The notes beneath the pieces are model-generated. The model saw nothing but the letters and a program-made list of their open reading frames with translations, made no database searches and was not told the DNA's origin. Below, piece by piece: positions 52,554-60,070 of a DNA stretch of 63,640 bases. Location: assembly GCA_002315685.1 (NCBI GenBank), contig DCHX01000013.1, forward strand, positions 1-63,640. The letters run 5' to 3'. This DNA is from Ruminococcaceae bacterium UBA1741 (lineage in GTDB: Bacteria > Bacillota > Clostridia > Oscillospirales > Acutalibacteraceae). Every line of letters begins with the position of its first letter. Within the stretch, counting starts at the first letter, position 1. A program made the translations under genes and the position numbers.

Positions 52554-53522
52554 TCATATATTCTTGTTGTATTCAAGAGCTTTTTCACAAAGAATCATAA
52601 TATCCTCCATAGAGCCGATATTACCGCATTCCCGCCTTAAAGCCGCCGCTCCCCGTATCCCCGTAAGATACCAAGCCGTATGCTTCCTCGCCTCTAACAT
52701 AGCAACCTTTGAAGGTCTGTATTCACACATAAATTTTATTTGCTCTATTAGGGTTTGGAGTCGTTTTTCAAGCGTAGGAGGCGTGTATTCTCTTTTCTCG
52801 AAAAAAGCATTTATTCGGTCGAACACAAAAGGATTTCCGCAAGCCGCTCTGCCTACCATAACAAAATCGCAACCCGTATTGTTATACATTTCAAGCGCAC
52901 TATTGCCGTCAATAATATCGCCGTTTGCGATAACGGGAATTTTTACGGCTTTTTTTACTTCGGCTATTGTTTTAATATCAACCGGCGGAGCATACATCTG
53001 CTTTCTCGTTCTACCGTGAACGGTAATAGCCGAAGCCCCCGAGCTTTCACAGGCAATAGCCAGTTCATTTGCACAAATATTATCGCTATCCGTACCCGTT
53101 CTCATTTTAACCGTAACCGGAACACTTGACACCTTAACTACCGATTCGACAATTTTTGCCGCAAGCGGTATATCCTGCATCAAAGCACTTCCGCCCCCGT
53201 TACCCGCAACCTTAGGAGCAGGGCAACCCATATTTATATCAATAAAATCGGGTTTGCTTTCAAGCGCCCTAATCGCAGCGGCAGCCATAACATCCGGCTC
53301 ACAGCCGAAAAGCTGAATACCGCTCGGTGCATTTCCGCTCGGTCTGTAAAGAAATTCAAGCGATTTTTTATCGCCTAACGATATACCTTTTGAGCTTATA
53401 AGCTCCCCTACCGTATAAGAAGCACCGTACTTTACACATATTTCGCGCATAGCCCTGTCGGCAACCCCCGCCATAGGTGCTAAACACGCATAACCTTTTA
53501 TTTCAACATTTCCTATTTTCAT
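52554..53522 (-). CDS. dus: tRNA-dihydrouridine synthase (DusB-like)
   Basis: 322 residues, FMN-dependent TIM barrel. LAPMAGVADRAMR at the start, DINMGCPAPKV near 97 with the catalytic Cys, VKMRTG and ITVHGRTRKQMY near 165, GNGDI-like NGDI near 198. It reduces uridine to dihydrouridine in the tRNA D-loop. The ATG at 53522 is only seven bases after the TATAAT of the promoter and has no Shine-Dalgarno, so the mRNA is probably leaderless. A longer frame upstream has no support. Confidence 0.93.
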   Translation of the reverse strand: MKIGNVEIKGYACLAPMAGVADRAMREICVKYGASYTVGELISSKGISLGDKKSLEFLYRPSGNAPSGIQLFGCEPDVMAAAAIRALESKPDFIDINMGCPAPKVAGNGGGSALMQDIPLAAKIVESVVKVSSVPVTVKMRTGTDSDNICANELAIACESSGASAITVHGRTRKQMYAPPVDIKTIAEVKKAVKIPVIANGDIIDGNSALEMYNNTGCDFVMVGRAACGNPFVFDRINAFFEKREYTPPTLEKRLQTLIEQIKFMCEYRPSKVAMLEARKHTAWYLTGIRGAAALRRECGNIGSMEDIMILCEKALEYNKNI

Positions 53523-53528
53523 AAATGT

Positions 53529-53557
53529 ATTATACTTATTTATCACGCTTATGTCAA
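53529..53557 (-). promoter_or_regulatory. dus promoter, leaderless type
   Basis: Minus strand TTGACA (53557-53552), 17-bp spacer, TATAAT (53534-53529). The normal initiation distance puts the first RNA base at or next to the A of the start codon (53522). Confidence 0.75.
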
Positions 53558-53590
53558 ACAAAAAGGACCGCAACTTGTTTGTCGCAGTCC
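53556..53590 (-). terminator. htrA terminator
   Basis: Minus-strand stem GGACTGCGAC / GTTGCGGTCC followed by T5; its tail overlaps the -35 of the dus promoter, so the two transcription units are packed. Confidence 0.8.
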
Positions 53591-53598
53591 ATAAAGCA

Positions 53599-55008
53599 TT
53601 ATCCCATTGTATTTCCTATTGTAATCTTTGTTTGGTAGTATCTTCCCGAACGGTAAATTTTAACGCTTACCGAGGAGCCGGGCTCACATTTTGCCAAAAC
53701 CTTACCGAAAACATTATATTCGGTAATTTCGGTGCCGTTAAATTCGGTAATAATATCTCCCTTTTGTATTCCGCACTTTTCGGCGTTACTTCCGTCCGCA
53801 ACGCTTAATACTACCGCACCTACCGGATAGCCGTAGCTTTCAAGAACATCGGAGGTGTATTTTTCACTGATTGTAATTCCGACATACGGCTCTGCCTTAT
53901 CCTTATTAGAGATAATTCCGTTGCAAATTTCTACAACACTGTTTACAGGTATTGCAAATCCCATACCCTCAAATTCTTCGGATACGATTTTCGAACTGTT
54001 AATGCCTATAAGCTTTCCGTTTTCGTCAAGCAAAGCACCGCCCGAGTTACCGGGATTGATTGCGGCATCGGTTTGAATAAGTCCGATTTTAGAATTGCTC
54101 GATACAACACGGTCAAGTCCGCTTATAATACCGTAGGTTACGCTTCCCATAAATTCAAGTCCGCCCGGAGCGCCTATTGTTACAACATACTGTCCGACTT
54201 TAAGACTTGAAGATGAGCCGACATCAACCGCACTTAAATTATCGGCATCAATTTTAAGCACAGCAAGGTCGCAGGAAACATTGTAGCCTACTACACTCGC
54301 TTTGTAGGGAGTTGTGCTTGCGTTGTCAAAGAAAACCTCTATCTTTGAAGCACTGCTTGCCGAAATAGCATTTTCAACCACATGATAGTTGGTAATAATA
54401 TAACCGTCCTTGGTATAAACAACACCCGAGCCCTCGCCTGTCGATTCGCTCGTACCGCCGAAAAAGCTTTGAACGGATGTGGTAGTTCTGATACCGACTA
54501 CACTCTTTGAACATTTTGCAGCAACCGCCTGGGAGATTGAGGACATATTTTCATCAACATTTATGCTGACGTTACTTGTACCGCTTGAATTGCCGTCAAC
54601 CTGCGGTAAGGATTGGGACAAGTTAGAAGAATCGTTACCGTAATTAAAAGCAACTATTCCGCTTACCGCACCTATTACCGCCGCCAAAACCGAAGCTAAT
54701 ATCACAGCTCCTGCTCCGTACTTTTTCTTTTCTCTCTTAGGTTTCCTTTTTGAATCGTTTACATAAGGCGATTTACCGTAAACGGTATCGGTATAATTGC
54801 TCGAAGAAAAATCCGAATTATACGAATCGTTATCGCTCTTAAAGTTGTCGTTATCTATTTCGTCTTGAATAATATCAGAGTGGGACTTTGTATAAAATCC
54901 GCCGTCGTCGTTCGAAGAAGCATCGTCAAAGCCCTTCATTTCGCCCGACACATCATTTTTAACCTCCCCGCTCTCGTTATCAAAAGGATTGTAATTGTTA
55001 TCGTCCAT
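53599..55008 (-). CDS. htrA: HtrA/DegP-type serine protease
   Basis: 469 residues. Acidic cytoplasmic N-terminus of about 100 residues, one membrane helix (VILASVLAAVIGAVSGIVAF), then an extracellular trypsin-like domain with NYHVVENA (His), DLAVLKID (Asp) and NPGNSGGALL (Ser), and one C-terminal PDZ domain (GYPVGAVVLSVADGSNAEKCGIQKGDII). It degrades misfolded exported proteins. Single gene with terminator at 53556. Confidence 0.95.
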   Translation of the reverse strand: MDDNNYNPFDNESGEVKNDVSGEMKGFDDASSNDDGGFYTKSHSDIIQDEIDNDNFKSDNDSYNSDFSSSNYTDTVYGKSPYVNDSKRKPKREKKKYGAGAVILASVLAAVIGAVSGIVAFNYGNDSSNLSQSLPQVDGNSSGTSNVSINVDENMSSISQAVAAKCSKSVVGIRTTTSVQSFFGGTSESTGEGSGVVYTKDGYIITNYHVVENAISASSASKIEVFFDNASTTPYKASVVGYNVSCDLAVLKIDADNLSAVDVGSSSSLKVGQYVVTIGAPGGLEFMGSVTYGIISGLDRVVSSNSKIGLIQTDAAINPGNSGGALLDENGKLIGINSSKIVSEEFEGMGFAIPVNSVVEICNGIISNKDKAEPYVGITISEKYTSDVLESYGYPVGAVVLSVADGSNAEKCGIQKGDIITEFNGTEITEYNVFGKVLAKCEPGSSVSVKIYRSGRYYQTKITIGNTMG

Positions 55009-55113
55009 AATCCTATCTCCTTTCCATCGTAACTATATTTTACACCTTTTTTCAGTATAAATGTTAAATTATCGTTAATTATTATCAAAAATAAAATTAA
55101 CAGTAATTTTTTC

Positions 55114-55141
55114 TTGACAATTTCATCTATTATGGTATAAT
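55114..55141 (+). promoter_or_regulatory. promoter of the tRNA-His/tRNA-Gln unit
   Basis: TTGACA (55114-55119), 16-bp spacer, TATAAT (55136-55141). Confidence 0.8.
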
Positions 55142-55155
55142 AAATTTTGCGTTAC

Positions 55156-55233
55156 GGTGGATGTAGCTTAGTTGGTTAAAGCGCCGGTTTGTGGCACCGG
55201 AGACCGTGGGTTCAAGTCCCATCTTCCACCCCA
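55156..55233 (+). tRNA. tRNA-His (GTG)
   Basis: 78 nt including the extra 5' G (position -1) that pairs with C73, diagnostic of tRNA-His. Anticodon loop TTTGTGGC; CCA is encoded (55231-55233). One T-T mismatch in the acceptor stem. Confidence 0.95.
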
Positions 55234-55285
55234 CTGTTTTTTTCTTGGTAGTTAACCCTATCAAGATTTTTTTAGAACTTAATAT

Positions 55286-55360
55286 TGGGGTGTCGTCAAG
55301 CGGTAAGACACAGCACTTTGACTGCTGCACTCGTAGGTTCGAATCCTGCCACCCCAGCCA
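55286..55360 (+). tRNA. tRNA-Gln (TTG)
   Basis: 75 nt. Acceptor TGGGGTG / CACCCCA, anticodon loop CTTTGAC, T-loop TTCGAAT, CCA encoded. Co-transcribed with tRNA-His, 52 bp apart. Confidence 0.95.
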
Positions 55361-55405
55361 AAAATCGACAATTCTCGAAGAGGGTTGTCGATTTTACTTT
55401 TTACC
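55361..55405 (+). terminator. terminator of the tRNA pair
   Basis: AAAATCGACAA / TTGTCGATTTT hairpin, then a short run and TTTTT. Its arm (TTGTCGATTTT) is repeated just after, at about 55433-55444. Confidence 0.75.
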
Positions 55406-55445
55406 TCTTCACTATTCACTCTTCACTAAAAATTGTCGATTTTCG

Positions 55446-55583
55446 GAAGTAATAAGTAATAAGTAATAGTTAATAAGTAATATGTGTCGCATAGCGACAT
55501 TTATATATTTTCGTCAGTTCAAATCCAACCACCGTTTTGTATTGTATATTTTTTCTTATTACTTCTTACTTATCACTTCTTAC
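55446..55583. repeat. AAGTAAT-type short repeats in inverted halves
   Basis: AAGTAATAAGTAATAAGTAAT on the left and TTATTACTTCTTACTTATCACTTC on the right form a loose inverted repeat around a TGTCGCATAGCGACA hairpin. Similar TTACTTCTTACTT words occur at 490-515 and 55396-55430. Nothing coding is supported in 55361-55584. Confidence 0.5.
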
Positions 55584-55584
55584 T

Positions 55585-56772
55585 TCAAGTGTCCACTGTT
55601 ACTGCTCTTTTGATACTTTCTTTGCCGTATTTATTTCTTACTATTCGCATTGAATTTTCCAAATTTTCTTCTTTTTTATCGCACAAATACTCGCCGAAAA
55701 TATCCTCTTGCACGGCGACGTCCGCTCTCTCTTTGAGGTTTATTGCCCTAAAACCTACCGAGCGAAGCGGTTTTTCAAATGAATAGCTTTCACAAAAAAC
55801 CTCCATAGCTTTTTTGGCAAGTGTCATAGCACAGTTTGTACCGCCCTTAAAGCTTTTCGAGGTTTCTTTTATATTAAGGGAGGAGTCTCGTGTATGAACA
55901 CAAACACCCGTTGCGAAAAGGTCCTCCTCCGACAATGTTTTTGAAATATCTTCGGCAAGGCGCACATATATTTTCCAAACCTCTTCCCTACTTTCAATAT
56001 CCGATTTGGGAGTTACCGAGCGACCGACGCTTTTAGGAATATGATGATAATTTTCCGGCAAAACGGGAGAGTTATCAAGCCCCATCGCATTTCGTTTTAA
56101 CTCGCACCCCGAAACGCCGAGCATTTTTTTAAGTAACATTTCATCGCTTTTCGCAATATCGCCTATCGTAAAAATGCCGACTCTATTAAGCTTATCCTTT
56201 GTATTTTTACCGACAAACAAAAGGTCTTCGGCAGGAAGATTATATATTATCTCCTTAAAGCTTTCTTTGGGAATCAAAGTTACGGCGTCGGGTTTTTTCA
56301 TATCGGAGCCTAATTTTGCAAAAATCTTATTAAACGAAACACCGACAGAAGCGGTAATTCCAAGCTCCCGTTTTATATCGTTTTTTATTCTTTCGGCAAT
56401 TTGCTCACCGTTCCCGAACAAAAGCCTACTGCCCGTAACATCGAGCCAACATTCGTCAACTCCGAATGGCTCTATCAAATCGGTATAACGGGAATAAATC
56501 TCTTTTGCCATTTTAGAGTATCGCATATATTCGGGATAGTCAGGCTCTAAAATCACAAGCTCGTTACATTTAAGCTTTGCTTCCCAAACGGCTTCGGCAG
56601 TCTTAACGCCGTACCTTTTGGCAATATCGTTTTTTGCAAGAACAATTCCGTGGCGCTCTTCAACACTACCGCAAACCGCCACGGGTTTATCTATGTATTC
56701 CTTGTTTGAGAGAAGTGAAACCGAAGCGAAAAAGTTATTAAGGTCGCAATGCAAAATCGTTCGTTCTTTCAA
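55585..56772 (-). CDS. dinB: DNA polymerase IV (Y family)
   Basis: 395 residues. HCDLNNFFASVSLL at the N-terminus and DECWLDVTGSRLLFG near 105 carry the catalytic acids, and a C-terminal little-finger domain is present. It copies damaged DNA with low fidelity. The upstream LexA site at 56800-56813 and promoter at 56820-56848 put it in the SOS regulon. No beta-clamp motif was clearly read at the C-terminus. Confidence 0.94.
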   Translation of the reverse strand: MKERTILHCDLNNFFASVSLLSNKEYIDKPVAVCGSVEERHGIVLAKNDIAKRYGVKTAEAVWEAKLKCNELVILEPDYPEYMRYSKMAKEIYSRYTDLIEPFGVDECWLDVTGSRLLFGNGEQIAERIKNDIKRELGITASVGVSFNKIFAKLGSDMKKPDAVTLIPKESFKEIIYNLPAEDLLFVGKNTKDKLNRVGIFTIGDIAKSDEMLLKKMLGVSGCELKRNAMGLDNSPVLPENYHHIPKSVGRSVTPKSDIESREEVWKIYVRLAEDISKTLSEEDLFATGVCVHTRDSSLNIKETSKSFKGGTNCAMTLAKKAMEVFCESYSFEKPLRSVGFRAINLKERADVAVQEDIFGEYLCDKKEENLENSMRIVRNKYGKESIKRAVTVDT

Positions 56773-56799
56773 AGTCTTATCCCCTTTCGGATGTTTTGC

Positions 56800-56813
56800 C
56801 GAACAAATGTTCG
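56800..56813. promoter_or_regulatory. LexA (SOS) box upstream of dinB
   Basis: CGAACAAATGTTCG matches the Gram-positive LexA consensus CGAAC-n4-GTTCG exactly. It lies just downstream of the -10 of the dinB promoter. Confidence 0.92.
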
Positions 56814-56819
56814 TACTTT

Positions 56820-56848
56820 ATTATAAAAAAAATAAAACGATTTGTAAA
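56820..56848 (-). promoter_or_regulatory. dinB promoter
   Basis: Minus strand TTTACA (56848-56843), 17-bp spacer, TATAAT (56825-56820). Confidence 0.75.
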
Positions 56849-56856
56849 GTGTTTTT

Positions 56857-57177
56857 TCAAAAAAACGAAATTTTTTCGACGGCATTTATATGCAACCGCT
56901 CAATTTGCCTTTTGCTGTAATTAAGATTATAGCTCACCGTTTCAAGACTTCTGCCCAACACATATTTTTGAAAAAGTATCTCGGAGAGTATTCCGCCGTC
57001 AACCTTTTCTATTGCGTCCTCTATTCTCAAAATCGACTTTACGGTATTGTTAATTTGCTCTTTATATTCCTCTTTTCGCTCGGGGAATATCTCGCACATT
57101 TCTTTAAGCCTGTCCTTTTTTGAAAGCAAAACACGGTAGTTTTTAAGATACAATATTTTTTCTTCTCTTATTTCCAA
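56857..57177 (-). CDS. ArpU/sigma-70 region-4-like HTH protein (phage type)
   Basis: About 106 residues; first half is a charged coiled-coil (LKNYRVLLSKKDRLKEMCEIFPERK...), second half LFQKYVLGRSLETVSYNLNYSKRQIERLHINAVEKI is a sigma-factor-like helix-turn-helix. Similar small proteins (ArpU, DUF1492) control late genes in Firmicute phages. TTG at 57177 is preferred, following GGAG; an ATG at 57222 lies 80 bp inside the previous gene. No late genes follow: dinB is next. Confidence 0.65.
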   Translation of the reverse strand: MEIREEKILYLKNYRVLLSKKDRLKEMCEIFPERKEEYKEQINNTVKSILRIEDAIEKVDGGILSEILFQKYVLGRSLETVSYNLNYSKRQIERLHINAVEKISFF

Positions 57178-57565
57178 CTTTCTTTTCTCCGTCCTTAATT
57201 TTAGGCCAAACATAAGCCACAAATTGTCCGTAGCTTATATTGGTTTTGTTTTCCCTGTTGTATTTTTCAAGCTCCCTAACCGTAGCATAAATAGGAGAAG
57301 ATTTAATATGTAACATTCTTTTCTTTTGCTCATCAAAAATCTTATCCCCTTGTTTTCTGCAACTTATTGAGCAGTAATCGGTCCTCCCCTCGCTAAGCCT
57401 TCTTCCGCAGCATCTGCAATATTTAATCTTAATTTCTTCAATTTTCTCACTTTCGCACTCAGGGCATACAAGAGAGGTCTTCGGCAGTTCGCAATAAGTG
57501 TTGTGATATTCGTTTATTGCCTTTGGGTGTGTGATTTTTTCCTTACAGTCCGTACAACGGTACAT
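57143..57565 (-). CDS. zinc-ribbon protein of the phage-like module
   Basis: 140 residues. Three CxxC pairs (CTDC, CPEC, CRCCGRRLSEGRTDYCSISC) suggest one or two zinc-binding ribbons, then a basic C-terminal part (QFVAYVWPKIKDG). No family recognised with certainty; such proteins occur in prophage early regions. ATG at 57565 follows AGGAGG. Transcribed leftward from the promoter at 57666-57694. The 3' end overlaps the ArpU-like gene. Confidence 0.6.
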   Translation of the reverse strand: MYRCTDCKEKITHPKAINEYHNTYCELPKTSLVCPECESEKIEEIKIKYCRCCGRRLSEGRTDYCSISCRKQGDKIFDEQKKRMLHIKSSPIYATVRELEKYNRENKTNISYGQFVAYVWPKIKDGEKKVGNKRRKNIVS

Positions 57566-57591
57566 ATCTTTTGTTCCTCCTAAATTTTTAC

Positions 57592-57620
57592 TTGACAATT
57601 ACGAAAAAGCGTAATATAAT
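57592..57620 (+). promoter_or_regulatory. rightward switch promoter with operator O1
   Basis: TTGACA (57592-57597), 17-bp spacer, TATAAT (57615-57620). The 16-bp operator TTACGAAAAAGCGTAA (57599-57614) fills the spacer. It reads toward the XRE repressor gene. Confidence 0.85.
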
Positions 57621-57639
57621 TTGTTCCATAGGGGAAAAT

Positions 57640-57655
57640 TTATGAGTTTTCGTAA
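57640..57655. promoter_or_regulatory. operator O2
   Basis: TTATGAGTTTTCGTAA, one good half-site (TTACGAAAA on the minus strand) and one degenerate half. Between the two promoters, 41 bp from the centre of O1. Confidence 0.6.
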
Positions 57656-57665
57656 TTTCAAGTAT

Positions 57666-57694
57666 ATTATATTACGAAAATTCGTAAATGTCAA
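57666..57694 (-). promoter_or_regulatory. leftward switch promoter with operator O3
   Basis: Minus strand TTGACA (57694-57689), 17-bp spacer, TATAAT (57671-57666). The 16-bp palindrome TTACGAAAATTCGTAA (57672-57687) fills the spacer. It faces the rightward promoter and reads toward the zinc-ribbon gene. Confidence 0.85.
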
Positions 57695-57702
57695 GTATTT
57701 TT

Positions 57703-57718
57703 TTACGAAATTTAGTAA
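57703..57718. promoter_or_regulatory. operator O4
   Basis: TTACGAAATTTAGTAA, 31 bp from O3 centre to centre (three helical turns), just before the Shine-Dalgarno of the repressor. Confidence 0.7.
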
Positions 57719-57733
57719 TTAGGGGACGAGAAA

Positions 57734-58066
57734 ATGCCGGAACTGTACGAAAGAATAGAAAACTTATGCAAAGAAAGAGGTATAAACATAACATTGTTGT
57801 GTACTAATTGCGGTATCCCGAGAGCATCTCTATCCGACTTCAAATCCGGCAGAAAAAAAACGCTTTCTGCAAAAACGCTTTCACAAATAGCCGACTATTT
57901 CGGTGTTTCGGTTGATTATCTTTACGGAAAAAGTCCTAATCAAAACAACGAAGATGCCTTAAAGGTGGCTTTGTTCGGCGGCGACTCTTATGTTACCGAT
58001 GAGATGTGGCAAGAGGTTAAGCGCTATGCGGATTATATTAAGGAGAGAGAAAATGGAAGTAAATAA
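57734..58066 (+). CDS. XRE-family repressor
   Basis: 110 residues. HTH_3 domain in the first 65 residues: LCTNCGIPRASLSDFKSGRKKTLSAKTLSQIADYFGVSVDYLYG. The C-terminal part is helical and short, without a peptidase-cleavage domain. It is the probable binder of O1-O4, keeping the leftward promoter off. ATG follows AGGGGAC. The next gene, an ImmA/IrrE-type peptidase, probably destroys it under a signal, as in ICEBs1-type immunity (inference). Confidence 0.88.
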   Translation: MPELYERIENLCKERGINITLLCTNCGIPRASLSDFKSGRKKTLSAKTLSQIADYFGVSVDYLYGKSPNQNNEDALKVALFGGDSYVTDEMWQEVKRYADYIKERENGSK

Positions 58067-58448
58067 ACTTTACATAATTGCCGAAAAGCAAGGTGTTAAA
58101 GTTGATAGATTTCTTTTGAAAGACAATTTGTCGGTTTCGGTTAAGTATAATGACAGCTTGTTTGTCGGAATTGATAACGACCTATCGGGTGCAAAAGAAA
58201 AGGTTTGTTTAGCCCACGAATTAGGTCATTGCGCAACAAGCAGTTTTTATAATATCTATTCCCCTTTTGATATTCGTGAAAAGCACGAAAAAAAGGCTGA
58301 TAGATGGGCTATTAAAAAATTAGTTCCGAAAACCCTTTTTACAAAGGCATTAAAATCAGGCTACGATAATGTTTATTTGCTTGCCGAATATTTCGGTGTT
58401 ACCACTGATTTTATGCAAAAAGCGGTTGACCTTTACATTGCCGTTTGA
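58053..58448 (+). CDS. ImmA/IrrE-type metallopeptidase
   Basis: 131 residues. HELGH zinc motif in LAHELGHCATSS near residue 53, and an acidic KKADRWA (E/D zinc-ligand region) near 83. The family (ImmA of ICEBs1, IrrE of Deinococcus) cleaves XRE-type repressors. ATG at 58053 follows AGGAGAG and overlaps the repressor stop by 14 bp. Confidence 0.9.
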   Translation: MEVNKLYIIAEKQGVKVDRFLLKDNLSVSVKYNDSLFVGIDNDLSGAKEKVCLAHELGHCATSSFYNIYSPFDIREKHEKKADRWAIKKLVPKTLFTKALKSGYDNVYLLAEYFGVTTDFMQKAVDLYIAV

Positions 58449-58504
58449 AATTTTTTCGCGCGCGTAATAAAAGCGTCTTTTATTCTTTTGTTATATTATT
58501 CTTT

Positions 58505-58670
58505 ATTGTTGTCGTTTTGTGTGCCGTTTTGCGTGTTGCTTTGTATGTCGTCAGCATAACCTAAGATGTACTTTTTTCTTTTATTTATGCGGGTTTTAAG
58601 AGATTTTTTGTTTGTCGTTTTGTGTGTCGCTTTGTATGCCCTTTTGTGTGTCGCTTTGCCTATTGTTTAA
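58505..58670 (-). pseudogene. degenerate 12-bp tandem repeats, possible remnant of a Q-S-D-T-rich phage protein
   Basis: Two clusters of 12-bp units like GTCGCTTTGTRT (about three at 58509-58548 and four at 58612-58660). On the minus strand they read as QSDTQKGIQSDTQNDK and, in another frame, as DIQSNTQNGTQNDNNKE. Tail regions of phage replication (DnaD/replisome-organiser-type) proteins often contain such QSDT/TQ repeats. Stops and frame changes break it, so it would be a decayed gene; simple repeat is the alternative. Confidence 0.35.
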
Positions 58671-58697
58671 GGAAAGAATTATTATGCCAAAAAACAC

Positions 58698-58726
58698 TTG
58701 CAAAATAAAGCAAATAATGGTATTAT
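58698..58726 (+). promoter_or_regulatory. pheST promoter
   Basis: TTGCAA (58698-58703), 17-bp spacer, TATTAT (58721-58726), leading into the T-box. Confidence 0.65.
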
Positions 58727-58744
58727 ATATCGGTAGAAATGCGT

Positions 58745-59001
58745 TGATAAAGGAAAGTAGAATAAAATTTTCGTTTTAAGAGAGAAACGGTCGGGGCTGT
58801 AAACCGTTTTATTCGGAATTTATTTGAAGTTCCCTTTTGAGCAGTGTCGCTCAAATAATTTTTTTACGGTAGGCGACAACGGTTAGATTCCGTTACAAAT
58901 CTTCGAGAGTGTTTGCTCTATGAGCGAAAATTTACGGGTGGTACCGCGGAGCTTATAATTTAACGGCTTCGTCCTGTTTTCAGGGCGAAGTCTTATTTTT
59001 T
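58745..59001 (+). ncRNA. T-box riboswitch (phenylalanine)
   Basis: Leader with the T-box core GGGTGGTACCGCGG (58936-58949), stem I whose arms GGAA / TTCC enclose an AGTA-type loop opposite ATTTGAAG (58820-58829), and the terminator. The TTT in that loop is the candidate Phe specifier (UUU, read by tRNA-Phe GAA). Uncharged tRNA-Phe would favour the antiterminator and expression of pheST. Confidence 0.9.
58965..59001 (+). terminator. T-box terminator
   Basis: 12-bp stem GGCTTCGTCCTG / CAGGGCGAAGTC with a TTTT loop, followed by TTATTTTTT. Confidence 0.9.
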
Positions 59002-59034
59002 GTCCTGACACTTTATATTATTGGAGGAATTTCT

Positions 59035-60054
59035 ATGAAAGAAAAACTTGAAGCCATCAAGAACGCTGCCAAAGAGGCTGTATCGGCTGCTTTCGATGAA
59101 AAAGAAATCGAAGAATTGCGTGTCAAGTATTTAGGTAAAAAGGGTGAGCTTACCGCTATTCTTAAACAAATGGGTTCGCTTTCGCCGGAAGAACGCCCGA
59201 AGATGGGACAAATGGTAAACGAGGCAAAGGCACAGCTTGAAGAGCTTATCGGCAAAAAAGCGAAGGAGCTTAAAAATGCCGCAACCGAGCTTAAACTTAA
59301 AGCCGAGACTATTGATATTACAATGCCCGCAAAGGTTAAAAAGGTCGGCAAACTTCATCCGCTTAATACCGTTCTTAACGATATGATTGATATTTTTCAA
59401 TCTATGGGCTTTGATGTGCTTGACGGTCCCGAGGTTGAAACCGACCATTATAATTTTGAATGCTTAAATGTTCCTGCCGACCACCCCGCAAGAGATATGC
59501 AGGACACATTCTATTTAGGTACTAATTTACTTCTTCGTACTCAAACCTCCGCCGCACAAATTCGTACAATGGAAACAAGAAAACCGCCTATTCGTGTTAT
59601 TTGCCCCGGCAGAGTTTTCAGAGCCGACGAGGTTGACGCTACCCACTCCCCCGTTTTCCATCAAATAGAGGGACTTGTTGTTGATAAGGGTATTACTATG
59701 TGCGACCTTAAAGGTGTTCTTGAACAGTTTGCCCGTGAAATTTACGGTCCCGACACAAAGGTTAAGTTCCGCCCGTCTTTCTTCCCGTTTACCGAGCCTT
59801 CGGTTGAGGTTGATGTTACCTGCTCCGAATGTGGCGGCAAGGGATGCCGTGTTTGTAAAGGAAGCGGTTGGATAGAAATTTTAGGTGCCGGTATGGTTCA
59901 TCCTAATGTTCTTAAAAGCTGCGGAATTGACCCTGATGTTTACAGCGGTTTTGCTTTCGGAATAGGTCTTGACCGCCTTACAACTACAAGATACAAGATA
60001 AGCGATATTCGTCTTTTATTTGAAAACGACAAGCGCTTCTTAGACCAATTTTAA
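59035..60054 (+). CDS. pheS: phenylalanyl-tRNA synthetase alpha subunit
   Basis: 339 residues. N-terminal coiled coil, then the class II catalytic core: motif 2 around PGRVFRADEVDATHSPVFHQIEGLVVD and motif 3 GFGIGLDRLTTTRYKI-type (AFGIGLDRL). A four-Cys ribbon CSECGGKGCRVCKGSGW near 262 is a normal variant in Clostridia. Joins Phe to tRNA-Phe with pheT, 16 bp on. GGAGGAA precedes the ATG. Confidence 0.98.
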   Translation: MKEKLEAIKNAAKEAVSAAFDEKEIEELRVKYLGKKGELTAILKQMGSLSPEERPKMGQMVNEAKAQLEELIGKKAKELKNAATELKLKAETIDITMPAKVKKVGKLHPLNTVLNDMIDIFQSMGFDVLDGPEVETDHYNFECLNVPADHPARDMQDTFYLGTNLLLRTQTSAAQIRTMETRKPPIRVICPGRVFRADEVDATHSPVFHQIEGLVVDKGITMCDLKGVLEQFAREIYGPDTKVKFRPSFFPFTEPSVEVDVTCSECGGKGCRVCKGSGWIEILGAGMVHPNVLKSCGIDPDVYSGFAFGIGLDRLTTTRYKISDIRLLFENDKRFLDQF

Positions 60055-60070
60055 GTAGGAGGGCGAATTT

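Noticed and set aside
55446..55583. CRISPR-like array from AAGTAAT repeats
   Set aside because: Units are 6-8 bp, run together without unique spacers; simple repeat.
58505..58670. CRISPR or iteron origin from the 12-bp repeats
   Set aside because: Repeats are degenerate and adjacent without spacers; no replication initiator gene nearby.
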